Shown: positions 36,357 through 44,481, numbered from the stretch's first letter. The stretch: DNA of 64,000 bases from Arcobacter sp. CECT 8985 (GCF_004116495.1 NZ_PDKC01000002.1:1-64000); one strand, 5' to 3'. The notes: a model not told the origin generated them from the sequence alone. Translations and numbers: made by a program.

Positions 36357-36991
36357 TGGGAGTTGGTAAATTTGGTCATAAAGGTACCCTCTTAGCTAAG
36401 CAAAGGTTTACTTTTTTATTAAACTATTTGGATAGAACTGGAATAAAATACTTTAGCAAAGGAGAGGTACAAAAGAAAGTAGGGATAACTAGAAAATTAT
36501 CAATTATTAATTGGGTAGAGTTTGACTTGCAACCCACACCATTAAGTAGAGTTTATAAAATCTTACTTGTCTATATTGAAGGTTACAGCCCTTATGCTTA
36601 TGTATTAACCCCTTCATTAAACAAGTTAAAAAAAGATAATACGCTAATCCCTCATCTATACGATCACGAGAGGTATCAATTGTGTTTACACTATCCCCAT
36701 TCAAATGAGTACAGTCAATATGAAGAGATTGGACAGCAATATGTGCCTTGGATTATTCACTGGTTGTACTATTTTGAAGAATGGCTTTATACTGGAGAAT
36801 GGAAAGGTGGAGGTGTAGAACCTGGAGATGAAATAGATAGAGAATTGAATCCTAAATATAAAAGGGAAGCTACTGTTAGTTCAAAACAGAAAGATACAAA
36901 GAAAGTTGTAAGTGCAGTAGATGAAGCAGATAAAATATATGATAGACGATTAAAGAAGTTGTTAAAGGATCTTGAAAATGAAGTTGCTTAA
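36356..36991 (+). CDS. Stand-alone E2-like protein of short type II CBASS
   Basis: A 211-aa protein resembling the E2-like component of CBASS operons that lack an E1 domain and a JAB peptidase. The YAYVLTPSL segment, the LCLHYP stretch with the likely catalytic Cys110 and the closing VPWIIHWLYYFEEWLYTGEWKGGG-type region (about 129-152) fit that group. In type II systems the E2 conjugates or primes the C-terminus of the CD-NTase. A basic, low-complexity tail follows (160-211). GGAG precedes the ATG. Confidence 0.82.
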   Translation: MGVGKFGHKGTLLAKQRFTFLLNYLDRTGIKYFSKGEVQKKVGITRKLSIINWVEFDLQPTPLSRVYKILLVYIEGYSPYAYVLTPSLNKLKKDNTLIPHLYDHERYQLCLHYPHSNEYSQYEEIGQQYVPWIIHWLYYFEEWLYTGEWKGGGVEPGDEIDRELNPKYKREATVSSKQKDTKKVVSAVDEADKIYDRRLKKLLKDLENEVA

Positions 36992-38045
36992 CAAAATTGT
37001 AGATTATGCATTTCAATACTTAATGACTAGAAAACTGAGTGTATATAAAGTTGGATTATCTTTAGTTGCCTTTGGAGCTTTGTTTTTTGCAACAGGCACG
37101 TTTGACTTTAATACAGAAGATTTTTCTGTTAAATGGGATAATGCAAGTTCAATAGTTGAATATCTGGTTGGTTCTTTTTTAATTATTTCAGGTGTAGTTT
37201 TAATATTTAAGAAAAATATAGAAGACTCAAGGATTGCTTCTAAGAAAGAAAATTTCTTATATTATATTAGTGATTCGGAGCTTGATTCAGAAGAAAGTTT
37301 TAACAAAAGCTTTCTTCCTGAAGAGGGAAGAACTAATTTGTCAAAAGTTGAAAGAAAAATTAATACATATAAAAAAGATGATGTAATTAATAGTTATCTT
37401 AATGATAAAAAGTTTGAAATAAAGCCGAGAAGTAAAAATAAGAATGTAGAGAATACTTATATTGCTGGTCTTGGTGGATTTCCTCATTTATATCTAATTG
37501 GAAGTAACTTTGGTAATGCTTATTCATCAAAGGTTTCAGTTTTTGATTTTAATAGAGATAATCATACTTGGTATATTCCAAATCAAGGTGGAACTAAAAC
37601 AAAGTATAAAGTTAATTTTGAAGATATTACTGTTCAAGAAAAAGTTAATGAATTGAAATACAATGGCAAAGCTGAAGTAGGAATTGCCATATCTAACTCT
37701 TTTACAATTGAAAAGGATAGTATCCCTGAAGAATTAGTTGATGATACTTTATTTCTAGTCTTGGAAGATTCATTAGGTATAAATAATGTTGAAGGGCAAA
37801 TTACTCAAGAATCTCTTTTAGAACAATTGACAAATATAATGGGTGAGCTAAGTAATAAGAAAAGTAAGATTCATTTATTTGTATCAGCAAGAGCATCATT
37901 TTGTATAAATTTAGGAACTTATTATATGCCTAAGACTTATCCTACTATTGTATTGCATAATTATAATAAAAATATAAGAGAAAGAGATTGGTGTCTAGAG
38001 TTAGTAAATGGAAGAATTAAGGGAGAGATTAAAAGTGAAAGATAG
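36978..38045 (+). CDS. 2TM-SAVED effector of CBASS
   Basis: A 355-aa protein with two N-terminal membrane helices (about 24-42 and 58-77) and a C-terminal SAVED-like sensor domain. The stretch IHLFVSARASFCINLGTYY near 300 and the following IVLHNYN match the SAVED core, which binds the cyclic nucleotide. The predicted outcome of activation is damage to the inner membrane. The ATG at 36978 follows AAGGA; an earlier TTG at 36972 is less likely. It overlaps E2 by 14 bases. Confidence 0.85.
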   Translation: MKLLNKIVDYAFQYLMTRKLSVYKVGLSLVAFGALFFATGTFDFNTEDFSVKWDNASSIVEYLVGSFLIISGVVLIFKKNIEDSRIASKKENFLYYISDSELDSEESFNKSFLPEEGRTNLSKVERKINTYKKDDVINSYLNDKKFEIKPRSKNKNVENTYIAGLGGFPHLYLIGSNFGNAYSSKVSVFDFNRDNHTWYIPNQGGTKTKYKVNFEDITVQEKVNELKYNGKAEVGIAISNSFTIEKDSIPEELVDDTLFLVLEDSLGINNVEGQITQESLLEQLTNIMGELSNKKSKIHLFVSARASFCINLGTYYMPKTYPTIVLHNYNKNIRERDWCLELVNGRIKGEIKSER

Positions 38046-38832
38046 GTTAATTAAAAGTTTTAGAATTATTAGCAAAAAAGATATTATAGGTTATACTCTT
38101 TTTATTATGGGAATGTTTTTCATTCTAATAGTACTTATAGGAGGTTATACTGTTAGGTTTAGTCCATTATCTTATGTCATTATTTTTGTAATCACAATGA
38201 TATTTATTATTTTGCTAAATTTTTTGAAAATGCAGAATTGGATGAAATTAAATTATTTTAATCTTTTGCTTTATTTTAAATTTATGTTAGTAGTATTTTG
38301 TATTTTAATTATACAGTTTACTTTTAAAATTGATTATAAAACAGCATTAGAAAACTTTTTAACCGTAATTTTAATATTTTCACTAATCACATTTAGTTAT
38401 TTTTTGATATTTGCTAGAAAAAATGAAAGAAAAAATATTTTATCAATCTATAGAGTCTATTATTCTATTGTAGTAATGTTGGCATTAATGATTTATTTTA
38501 CATACAAAGATGCAATAACTTTTTACTCTGATTATTATAAAAATAAAATTGCATATGATTTAACTTCAAATGAAGTTGATAACAGTTTTTCAAAGTATCA
38601 AGAATTTTTTGATAAAAATATTATTGTATTTGAAGAAACAGAAATTAAAAATAAAGAAACGGGAAAAACAACTGATAGGAAAACTATTTTTTTTATTAAT
38701 ATTGCTTCTACAGTTATGGTACTAATAACAATATTTTCTTTTACATGGTTTGTGTACGAGATTAATCTAAAGAGATATTTTAAAAGAAAAAGAAATTTAA
38801 AAAAAAGAGAAAAGATTGATTCACAAATTTAG
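38035..38832 (+). CDS. Six-helix membrane protein of unknown function, last gene of the CBASS operon
   Basis: A 265-aa protein with six predicted membrane helices, at about 18-42, 44-65, 73-96, 106-127, 139-157 and 218-240. A polar domain of about 55 residues lies between helices 5 and 6, and the tail is strongly basic. I recognise no family. The start is GTG 38035, supported by GGGAGAG 7 bases upstream; the longer frame from ATG 38008 lies deeper in the SAVED gene. The 11-base overlap suggests tight coupling, so it is likely a CBASS component. Confidence 0.7.
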   Translation: MKDRLIKSFRIISKKDIIGYTLFIMGMFFILIVLIGGYTVRFSPLSYVIIFVITMIFIILLNFLKMQNWMKLNYFNLLLYFKFMLVVFCILIIQFTFKIDYKTALENFLTVILIFSLITFSYFLIFARKNERKNILSIYRVYYSIVVMLALMIYFTYKDAITFYSDYYKNKIAYDLTSNEVDNSFSKYQEFFDKNIIVFEETEIKNKETGKTTDRKTIFFINIASTVMVLITIFSFTWFVYEINLKRYFKRKRNLKKREKIDSQI

Positions 38833-38891
38833 AAGTTGTTAGGAACTTTTATTAGTAAATTATTGAGCGTGAATTATAGAAAGGAAAATTC

Positions 38892-39050
38892 ATGGAAATA
38901 TCTTCACATTACTATGCATTACTTGCATTATGTAGAATTAGAGGTGCAAAAAAAGAAATTGCACATAAAATAGCTTATGCTTCACAATTTGTTGATGATG
39001 CAAAAATCAACTGTTTAAGTGCAAATCGTTCCAGTAAAGTTACTTCCTAA
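38892..39050 (+). pseudogene. Truncated DUF6765-like fragment fused to the att site
   Basis: A 52-codon frame whose N-terminus (SHYYALLALCRIRGAKKEIA followed by AYASQFVDDA) resembles the start of DUF6765 family proteins. Homology stops near residue 41. The remaining codons come from the right attachment repeat (ANRSSKVTS). A full family member is several hundred residues, so this is a gene cut by integration or deletion at the island edge. Confidence 0.65.
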
Positions 39051-39057
39051 AGATTAA
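39022..39057 (+). repeat. attR-like direct repeat
   Basis: It matches the yciI 3' end (31831-31866) at 32 of 36 bases. The following terminator hairpin would have been the original 3' flank of yciI. It marks the right edge of the island. Confidence 0.85.
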
Positions 39058-39058
39058 T

Positions 39059-39084
39059 AAAAGTCCATTAAAGGACTTTTATTT
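39059..39084. terminator. Bidirectional terminator between the island and porin
   Basis: AAAAGTCC pairs with GGACTTTT around ATTAAA (39060-39081), with A-rich and T-rich flanks on both sides. It serves the convergent porin gene and, before insertion of the island, would have served yciI. Confidence 0.75.
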
Positions 39085-40220
39085 TAAAAAGAGTATTGAA
39101 TATTAAGTCTTCCTACAGTTCCAGTTCCTTCACCTTTTGTTCTTAGTGTTCCGTATCTTAAATATGAAACAAGGTTTTTAGACATTTTGTATTTAACTTG
39201 TCCAAAAATATTTGTTAAATCTTTTGCATCTTTTCTTGAATCTGAACCATAATTTGCAGTAGAGTAATATATCCCCAAGTTAGTTTTTGAAGTTACATTT
39301 GCATTTGTACTTATATAAAAATATTTTGCATCTGCATCATTTGATGCTGTTATTCTCCATGCATAATCCATATTTGTTTTGGCACTAGTGTCAACTGAAA
39401 CATTTCCACCTTCTTTATTTGTTTCTCCATACGCTGTAAATAATGAATAAATTCCTTTTTTTCCAATAAGTCCTATTTGCCAAAGAGAGTTCTTTTTATC
39501 ACTATTATCTAAATCTAAAGAGCTATATCTAGCAAAAGGAGAAATAGAAATATCACTAACTTTAAAATTACTATTTAATCCAATAGAGTAACTATCATAA
39601 GTATCTTCCAAATCTGAATAAGATATATCAAAATCTACAAAAGGCAATTTTAAATATGCACTTACCAATGCTAAATCTTCTGAACCATTAATTCCTTTTA
39701 TTCCATTCCATGTACTGATTTCTGCTTGATTGAAATTTGTTTGATTAAAATATCCTGCACTTAAAGTTAATATATCTTTATTGTAAACTGCATATATTCC
39801 AGTACCTGTATTTTCATCTCCCATTGCATCTCTTGGAGTTGTCCAAGGTGAATAAATAGCTTGTTTACCAAAAGTAATAGATAAATCTTTTATACCTGTA
39901 TAAAGAAAATTTACTTCTGATAAATTTATATTAGTATTTTCATCTGCTTGATTTCCTGTATTAATAGAAAATCTTTGTGCTAAAAATCTTGTATTTAATT
40001 TAACATCTGCATTTATTTTTTTTGATATATTTAAAGCTGCTTTGTAAAAGTTCTGAGTTTTACCTGCTTTCTTATCTGTTTCATAATCATTATATCTATA
40101 AGATAATGTTCCAGAAATATTCACATCTTTTATGAAATTCTCAAGTTCTTGAGCATAAATATTTGTTTGTGAGCATAGGACAATTGTAGTTAATGTTAGT
40201 AAAATTTTGTTTTTTTTCAT
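39084..40220 (-). CDS. Outer-membrane porin, Campylobacterota type
   Basis: A 378-aa protein with a signal peptide (1-23, cut after IYA), many alternating beta strands rich in Tyr and Asn, and a terminal phenylalanine typical of outer membrane barrels. The segments NFYKAALNISKK and ARYSSLDL are like the OprD/MOMP-type porins of this phylum. It should form a channel for small solutes. It is not linked in function to the neighbouring island. Confidence 0.8.
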   Translation of the reverse strand: MKKNKILLTLTTIVLCSQTNIYAQELENFIKDVNISGTLSYRYNDYETDKKAGKTQNFYKAALNISKKINADVKLNTRFLAQRFSINTGNQADENTNINLSEVNFLYTGIKDLSITFGKQAIYSPWTTPRDAMGDENTGTGIYAVYNKDILTLSAGYFNQTNFNQAEISTWNGIKGINGSEDLALVSAYLKLPFVDFDISYSDLEDTYDSYSIGLNSNFKVSDISISPFARYSSLDLDNSDKKNSLWQIGLIGKKGIYSLFTAYGETNKEGGNVSVDTSAKTNMDYAWRITASNDADAKYFYISTNANVTSKTNLGIYYSTANYGSDSRKDAKDLTNIFGQVKYKMSKNLVSYLRYGTLRTKGEGTGTVGRLNIQYSF

Positions 40221-40368
40221 ATCCTCTCTTTATATAATAATTTTTTTTAGTATAGATATATTTTTATGAAATATAATTAAAAATAATGTTATCTTATGTA
40301 TTTTTGGATTTGTTTTTTAGTATTTGTTAAATTAGCAGTATATGAAATATAATACTGCTAATTTGTGT

Positions 40369-40941
40369 TTATAACACTTTTTTTAAATACTCTTTTATTT
40401 TATCTGGGTCTGATGAGTGTTGTATTTTTGCTACAAATTTACCTTTTTTATCAAATAAATATATATACGCAGTATGAGAAACTGAATAACCCATTGCAGA
40501 GTTTTTAAGAGGTAGTTTTTTATAGTAAGAGCCATATTTGCTTGTTATGTCATCAATATTTTCTTTATTTGAAGTAGCACCTATAAAGTTTGGATGGAAA
40601 TATTTTGCATACTCATTTAAATTTTTTAGTTTATCTCTATTGGGATCTACACTTATAAATAATCCTACAAAGTTTTTAGTTTTTTCTTTTTTAAAACTAT
40701 TTAATGCAGCAGCTAAGCTACTTAATGAAGTAGGGCATACATCAGGACAATATGTATATCCGAAGTACACTGCAAATGCTTTTCCTTTTAGACTATCTTT
40801 TGTTATATCTCCATTTATTGTGCTTACTTTAAAGTCATATTTTTTATGCTCTTTATATTCATCTAAAAATGGTTTTAATATTACTATTATAACAGCTGCT
40901 ATTATAATTATTATGGATATTTTTGTAATTTTTTTCATCAT
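40369..40941 (-). CDS. SCO1/SenC family copper chaperone
   Basis: A 190-aa thioredoxin-fold protein anchored by an N-terminal helix (about 5-23). The copper ligands Cys-x3-Cys in FGYTYCPDVCPTS and the distal His in VSHTAYIYLFD are present. It delivers copper to the CuA site of cytochrome oxidase or acts as a thiol reductase. The start overlaps the previous gene by 4 bases (ATGATGA). Confidence 0.93.
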   Translation of the reverse strand: MMKKITKISIIIIIAAVIIVILKPFLDEYKEHKKYDFKVSTINGDITKDSLKGKAFAVYFGYTYCPDVCPTSLSSLAAALNSFKKEKTKNFVGLFISVDPNRDKLKNLNEYAKYFHPNFIGATSNKENIDDITSKYGSYYKKLPLKNSAMGYSVSHTAYIYLFDKKGKFVAKIQHSSDPDKIKEYLKKVL

Positions 40942-41423
40942 ATACCTGTCTTAAATTTAAATCTTGCACCAATACTTTTACTTAATTTATCTATTTTTAT
41001 ATCGGCATTCCACTTCATATCTCCTACTGGACAAGTAGGTAGTGTACCAATTGTCTCATAATTTCCATTTCCTAAGTTTTTTAAATGAAGATTGAATTCA
41101 CCCATAAACATATTTGTAGCATATATATTTAATGTTAGGTCTTTTAAGTTTGGGTTATTACTTTTAATTGAAAATTTAAGAGGTTTCATTAATGGAATTG
41201 ATTTTGGATTTATTGATAATTCAAAAGTTGTTCCATCTTGAATTTTGATACTACAACTTTGTTTATGCAAGTCGCATTTGGTATCTTGAGTAATATATTT
41301 TGTTTCACCTTTTAGTGATTGATATAATGCATTAAAGTCAATTAAAAAATAACCAAGAACAATAGCAGTTATTCCTGCTATTGCAAATATAATACTTTTT
41401 ATTTCATTTTTTTGAATAGGCAT
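40938..41423 (-). CDS. Membrane-anchored periplasmic protein between PCuAC and SCO
   Basis: A 161-aa protein with one N-terminal helix (about 9-28) and a periplasmic beta-rich domain. A Cys pair CDLHKQSC lies near 49-56 and TCPVGDMKWNADI near 131. The domain style (MGEFNLHLKNLGNGNYETIG) is like small FixH/YtkA-type immunoglobulin domains. Its place between a PCuAC and an SCO gene implies a role in copper delivery to oxidases. Confidence 0.65.
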   Translation of the reverse strand: MPIQKNEIKSIIFAIAGITAIVLGYFLIDFNALYQSLKGETKYITQDTKCDLHKQSCSIKIQDGTTFELSINPKSIPLMKPLKFSIKSNNPNLKDLTLNIYATNMFMGEFNLHLKNLGNGNYETIGTLPTCPVGDMKWNADIKIDKLSKSIGARFKFKTGI

Positions 41424-41429
41424 AATTTT

Positions 41430-41888
41430 TTAGTTTTTATGTTGCATATTATGATGTTTCATTTTCATACCACCCATAACAGTTTTAATTTTTGCACTTA
41501 CTTTTTGGCTTTTACCATTTGAAAATTCAAGAGTTAAATCAACATTTTCTCCTACTTTTAAAGGGTGTTTTAAACCTATAAGCATAATATGAAAACCACC
41601 AGGTTTAAGTGTTGTTTCTCCTTTTGCTGCAATATCAATTTTAGGAACTTGATACATTTTCATAATTCCATTTTTCATTTGGTGGGTATGTAATTCTACA
41701 ACTTTTGAAACATTACTTTTAGCTTTTAATAAAGCTATATTCTCATCAGAACTATTTTTTATAGTCATAAATGCTGCTGAATTTTGTAATCCAGGAGGAG
41801 TAGCTCTTACATAAGCATCTTCAATTTTTAAATCTGAAGCAAAAATTGCAGATATACTTAATAGTACAAATAAAGTAATTTTTTTCAT
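41430..41888 (-). CDS. Periplasmic copper chaperone PCu(A)C
   Basis: A 152-aa protein with a signal peptide (1-17). The copper site ELHTHQMKNG...MYQV, then KPGGFHIMLIGL, gives the H-x-M pattern of the family. A His/Met-rich tail (MKMKHHNMQHKN) adds possible Cu ligands. It passes Cu(I) to SCO for cytochrome oxidase assembly. It is the first gene of a three-gene operon with the SCO gene. Confidence 0.93.
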   Translation of the reverse strand: MKKITLFVLLSISAIFASDLKIEDAYVRATPPGLQNSAAFMTIKNSSDENIALLKAKSNVSKVVELHTHQMKNGIMKMYQVPKIDIAAKGETTLKPGGFHIMLIGLKHPLKVGENVDLTLEFSNGKSQKVSAKIKTVMGGMKMKHHNMQHKN

Positions 41889-41945
41889 TGTTATCCTTTT
41901 TTATTTGTACTATTTTATAATATGTATGTTAATTAAATGTTAAAT

Positions 41946-42830
41946 TTATCTTTTTACTTCAGTATTTGCAAGTCTTTCATAATATTTAACTAAAGCACTA
42001 TGATCTAAATTATCTTCACCTTGAACTTTCATCGCTTGCATTATTTCCATAACTGCAGCTGTCAGTTGTGAGGGTGCACCAATTTCATGTGCTGTATCAA
42101 GTGCATTTTGTAAGTCTTTTATATGAAGATTAATTTTGAAGCCAGGATCAAATTTTCTATCCATAATAAGTGGAGCTTTTGCATCTAGAACAGTACTTCC
42201 AGCAAGTCCTCCTTTAATTGCATTATATACAAGTTCTGGCTCAACGCCAGCTTTTGTGGATAATACTAATGCCTCACTCATTGCTGCAATATTTAAAGCA
42301 ACTATTATTTGATTTGCAAGTTTTGTAGTATTCCCAGCTCCTACTTTTCCAGTATATACAACAGAATTAGACATAGCTTTTAATAAATCATAATATTTAT
42401 CAAATATCTCTTTTTTCCCACCAACCATAACTGATAGTGTTCCTTCAATAGCTTTTGGTTCACCACCACTTACTGGTGCATCTAAAAATTCTACATCTTT
42501 TTTTTCAAGTTCTTTTGAAATTTCTTGAGAAGCTAAAGGAGCAATAGAACTCATATCAATAACCGTAGTGCCTGCTTTTACTGTATTTATTATTCCATTT
42601 TCTCCTAAAACTACTTCTTTAACTTGTGGAGAATTTGGTAGCATAGTAATAATTACATCACAAGCACTTGCAACTTCTTTTGCATTATTGGCTGCTTTTG
42701 CACCTGCTTTTACAAGTTCATCAACAGAAGATTTACTTCTATTTGTTACTACAATATCATAATTCGCTTTTAACAAATTTTTTGCCATAGGTTTCCCCAT
42801 GATTCCTAATCCTATAAAACCAACTTTCAT
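41946..42830 (-). CDS. Beta-hydroxyacid dehydrogenase, GarR/GlxR-like (tartronate semialdehyde reductase)
   Basis: A 294-aa NAD(P)-dependent enzyme. The Rossmann loop GFIGLGIMGKPMAKNL starts at residue 4, the substrate-binding DAPVSGGEPKA near 117 and GAGNTTKLANQ near 163 with the catalytic lysine. 3-Hydroxyisobutyrate dehydrogenase is the alternative substrate class. The ATG at 42830 follows AAGGATAAATAT; an earlier ATG at 42845 gives a non-family extension. Confidence 0.88.
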   Translation of the reverse strand: MKVGFIGLGIMGKPMAKNLLKANYDIVVTNRSKSSVDELVKAGAKAANNAKEVASACDVIITMLPNSPQVKEVVLGENGIINTVKAGTTVIDMSSIAPLASQEISKELEKKDVEFLDAPVSGGEPKAIEGTLSVMVGGKKEIFDKYYDLLKAMSNSVVYTGKVGAGNTTKLANQIIVALNIAAMSEALVLSTKAGVEPELVYNAIKGGLAGSTVLDAKAPLIMDRKFDPGFKINLHIKDLQNALDTAHEIGAPSQLTAAVMEIMQAMKVQGEDNLDHSALVKYYERLANTEVKR

Positions 42831-42914
42831 ATATTTATCCTTCATAAGAGTTATTTATAATATAAACAGTTTAACTTAAATTAGATTATTGATAAATAAA
42901 TTAATATTGAAGAT

Positions 42915-43232
42915 TTAACCCAATGAACATTTCATGCAATTATTAATATCATTACAAGTGGCACATGCTGGGGCCGTTTTTCCTATGCAGTTATATAAAT
43001 AACGTTTCCACCTCATAGTTTCAGGTTTTAACTTTGCTAAAGTAGTAAAGTTATGTGTCATGAGTTTACCCATTTCCCTACGATTTTTTAAACCCAAATC
43101 TGAATATAGGTGTCCCATTTTTATTGATGTTTTAGCAATCCAAGGAGCTAATGCATTTTTAGCATAAGAATTATGTGCATGTTTTTGCAACAACTCTAAA
43201 ATTTCACTTTCCATAATTTCTAATTCATTCAT
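42915..43232 (-). CDS. nifQ: Short NifQ-like protein
   Basis: A 105-aa protein matching the C-terminal half of NifQ, which supplies molybdenum for FeMo-cofactor. The LGLKNRREMGKLMTHNF stretch and MRWKRYLYNC are the conserved core. The cysteines follow as C-x7-C-x2-C-x5-C, with a further MKC. Typical NifQ is 160-200 aa, so the N-terminal part is missing or reduced. The start overlaps the LRR gene by 8 bases and has AGGAGA. It ends the nifV operon. Confidence 0.8.
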   Translation of the reverse strand: MNELEIMESEILELLQKHAHNSYAKNALAPWIAKTSIKMGHLYSDLGLKNRREMGKLMTHNFTTLAKLKPETMRWKRYLYNCIGKTAPACATCNDINNCMKCSLG

Positions 43233-44229
43233 AACTTTCTCCTAATATATCAAGATAGTTTAAATTCAAATTTTCAGGTATTTTAATTTTATTATTGTGT
43301 TTTATATATAAAGTTTTTAGGTTATTTAATTTATATATTTTATTTGGAAGAGCCTTTAGTTTGTTATCTTCTAAATCTAACTCTTCAAGTTTAATTAGTT
43401 TATCAATATCTTCAGGTAAGTTAGTTAAACAATTTGTACTTACACTCAAAATAATTAGATTATTTAAATTCAAAATGGAGTTTGGTAACTCTTTTAAAAA
43501 ATTTTCATCAAGTATTAATACTTCAAGTTTACATAATTTTTTGAAATTAATATCTATTTTCTTAAGATTATTATTTGTTAGGTTTAGTTTTGTAAGAGAT
43601 TTTAGTTCTTCAATTAATTCTATATTCTCTAATTTATTTTCTTCTAAAAGTAGTGTTTTTAACTCTTTTAATTTAGAAAATGATTTTGGTAAATTGGTTA
43701 ATTTATTAAATGATAAATCAAGATAATATAACTCATTCATCTTTTCAAATATATTAGGGATTTTCTTTATTTCATTTGTATCAAATGATAAATATAATAG
43801 TTTGTCAAGTTTTTTCAAATCTTTTGGAATATGTTTTATTTTATTTGCTGCAAGAGTCAATCTTGTTAAATTTGTCAATAAACATAGTTCTTTTGGAATC
43901 TTTTTTATTCTATTACCATTTAGATTTAAAATTAAAAGATTTGATAATTTTGATATAGATACAGGAATATCTTCAATCAAATTATTTTCACACTGTAGGT
44001 TTTTTAACTTTTGCAACTCTCCAATAGAAGAGGGCAATGATTTGATTCTATTATTTGATAGTTTTAGTACTGATAAGTTTTTTAATATGCAAATACTTTC
44101 TGGAATATTTTTGATTTTTTGTTTACTTAAATCTAAAATAGTTATTTTTTCAAAATTATCTATACATATTAAATTTTCAAAATTATTTGATTTTATCCAT
44201 TTGATAAAATCATTTTTATAATCTTGCAT
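43225..44229 (-). CDS. Leucine-rich repeat protein in the nifV operon
   Basis: A 334-aa protein made of about 11-12 tandem leucine-rich repeats of 23 residues (pattern LxxLxLxxNxIxxIPxxIxxLxx), spanning about residues 28-320. There is no signal peptide, membrane segment or catalytic domain. It has an AAGGA ribosome binding site, is 1 base from the BFD-like gene and overlaps nifQ. It is probably a protein-binding scaffold in nitrogenase assembly or control; this is inference from position. Confidence 0.8.
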   Translation of the reverse strand: MQDYKNDFIKWIKSNNFENLICIDNFEKITILDLSKQKIKNIPESICILKNLSVLKLSNNRIKSLPSSIGELQKLKNLQCENNLIEDIPVSISKLSNLLILNLNGNRIKKIPKELCLLTNLTRLTLAANKIKHIPKDLKKLDKLLYLSFDTNEIKKIPNIFEKMNELYYLDLSFNKLTNLPKSFSKLKELKTLLLEENKLENIELIEELKSLTKLNLTNNNLKKIDINFKKLCKLEVLILDENFLKELPNSILNLNNLIILSVSTNCLTNLPEDIDKLIKLEELDLEDNKLKALPNKIYKLNNLKTLYIKHNNKIKIPENLNLNYLDILGESYE

Positions 44230-44230
44230 A

Positions 44231-44473
44231 TCAATCCTTTAATCTTTCATTTGCTGCATCAATTAAAAATGAAATTTCTTCATAATCAATTTGCCCAAAT
44301 TTAACCATATTAAAAAGACTCATTAATGCTTTTCTACAGCAAGTCTTATTACAACCAGTAACCAGTTTTTTAGCTTTTTTATATGGAAGTTCCGTATTTT
44401 TAAAAATTTCAATAGCCTCTTGAATAGTTTTTTCACCACATTCACAAATTCTTTTGTTTTTTAAATCTTCCAT
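44231..44473 (-). CDS. BFD-like [2Fe-2S] protein of the nif operon
   Basis: An 80-aa protein with a C-x-C pair at residues 10 and 12 (ICECGE) and a C-x3-C-C near 42-47 (GCNKTCCR). The pattern is like the bacterioferritin-associated ferredoxin/NifU central [2Fe-2S] domain, though the second pair is spaced differently. It probably carries a cluster for electron transfer or cofactor assembly. It sits between the CCE_0567-like gene and the LRR gene. Confidence 0.65.
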   Translation of the reverse strand: MEDLKNKRICECGEKTIQEAIEIFKNTELPYKKAKKLVTGCNKTCCRKALMSLFNMVKFGQIDYEEISFLIDAANERLKD

Positions 44474-44481
44474 AACTAAAC

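Larger units (their letters stand above)
31831..39057 (+). mobile_element. Integrated defence island (about 7.2 kb) at yciI
   Basis: Direct repeats of 36 bases bound the segment. A decayed P4-type integrase gene sits beside the left repeat and a cut gene fragment beside the right one. The cargo is a RloA/RloB pair and a four-gene CBASS operon, all on the plus strand. A hairpin terminator just beyond the right repeat looks like the original downstream flank of yciI. The loss of the integrase suggests the element is now fixed unless helped in trans. Confidence 0.85.

Noticed and set aside
37981-38034. ATG 38008 as the start of the six-helix protein
   Set aside because: GTG 38035 has GGGAGAG at good spacing and a shorter overlap with the SAVED gene. 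The ATG has no ribosome binding site.
31831-39057. Island as a prophage
   Set aside because: No capsid, tail, terminase or lysis genes are present; only an integrase remnant and defence genes.
40221-40368. Gene in the spacer between the SCO and porin genes
   Set aside because: The spacer is 148 bases of AT-rich DNA with no frame of useful length and probably holds only the porin promoter.
43295-44221. Long frames on the plus strand opposite the LRR gene
   Set aside because: The regular LRR codons produce open antisense frames. The minus-strand LRR protein has clear repeats, a ribosome binding site and operon overlaps.
43225-44229. Repetitive DNA in the LRR gene as a CRISPR array
   Set aside because: The repeats are degenerate 69-base coding units in frame, without identical repeats and unique spacers.
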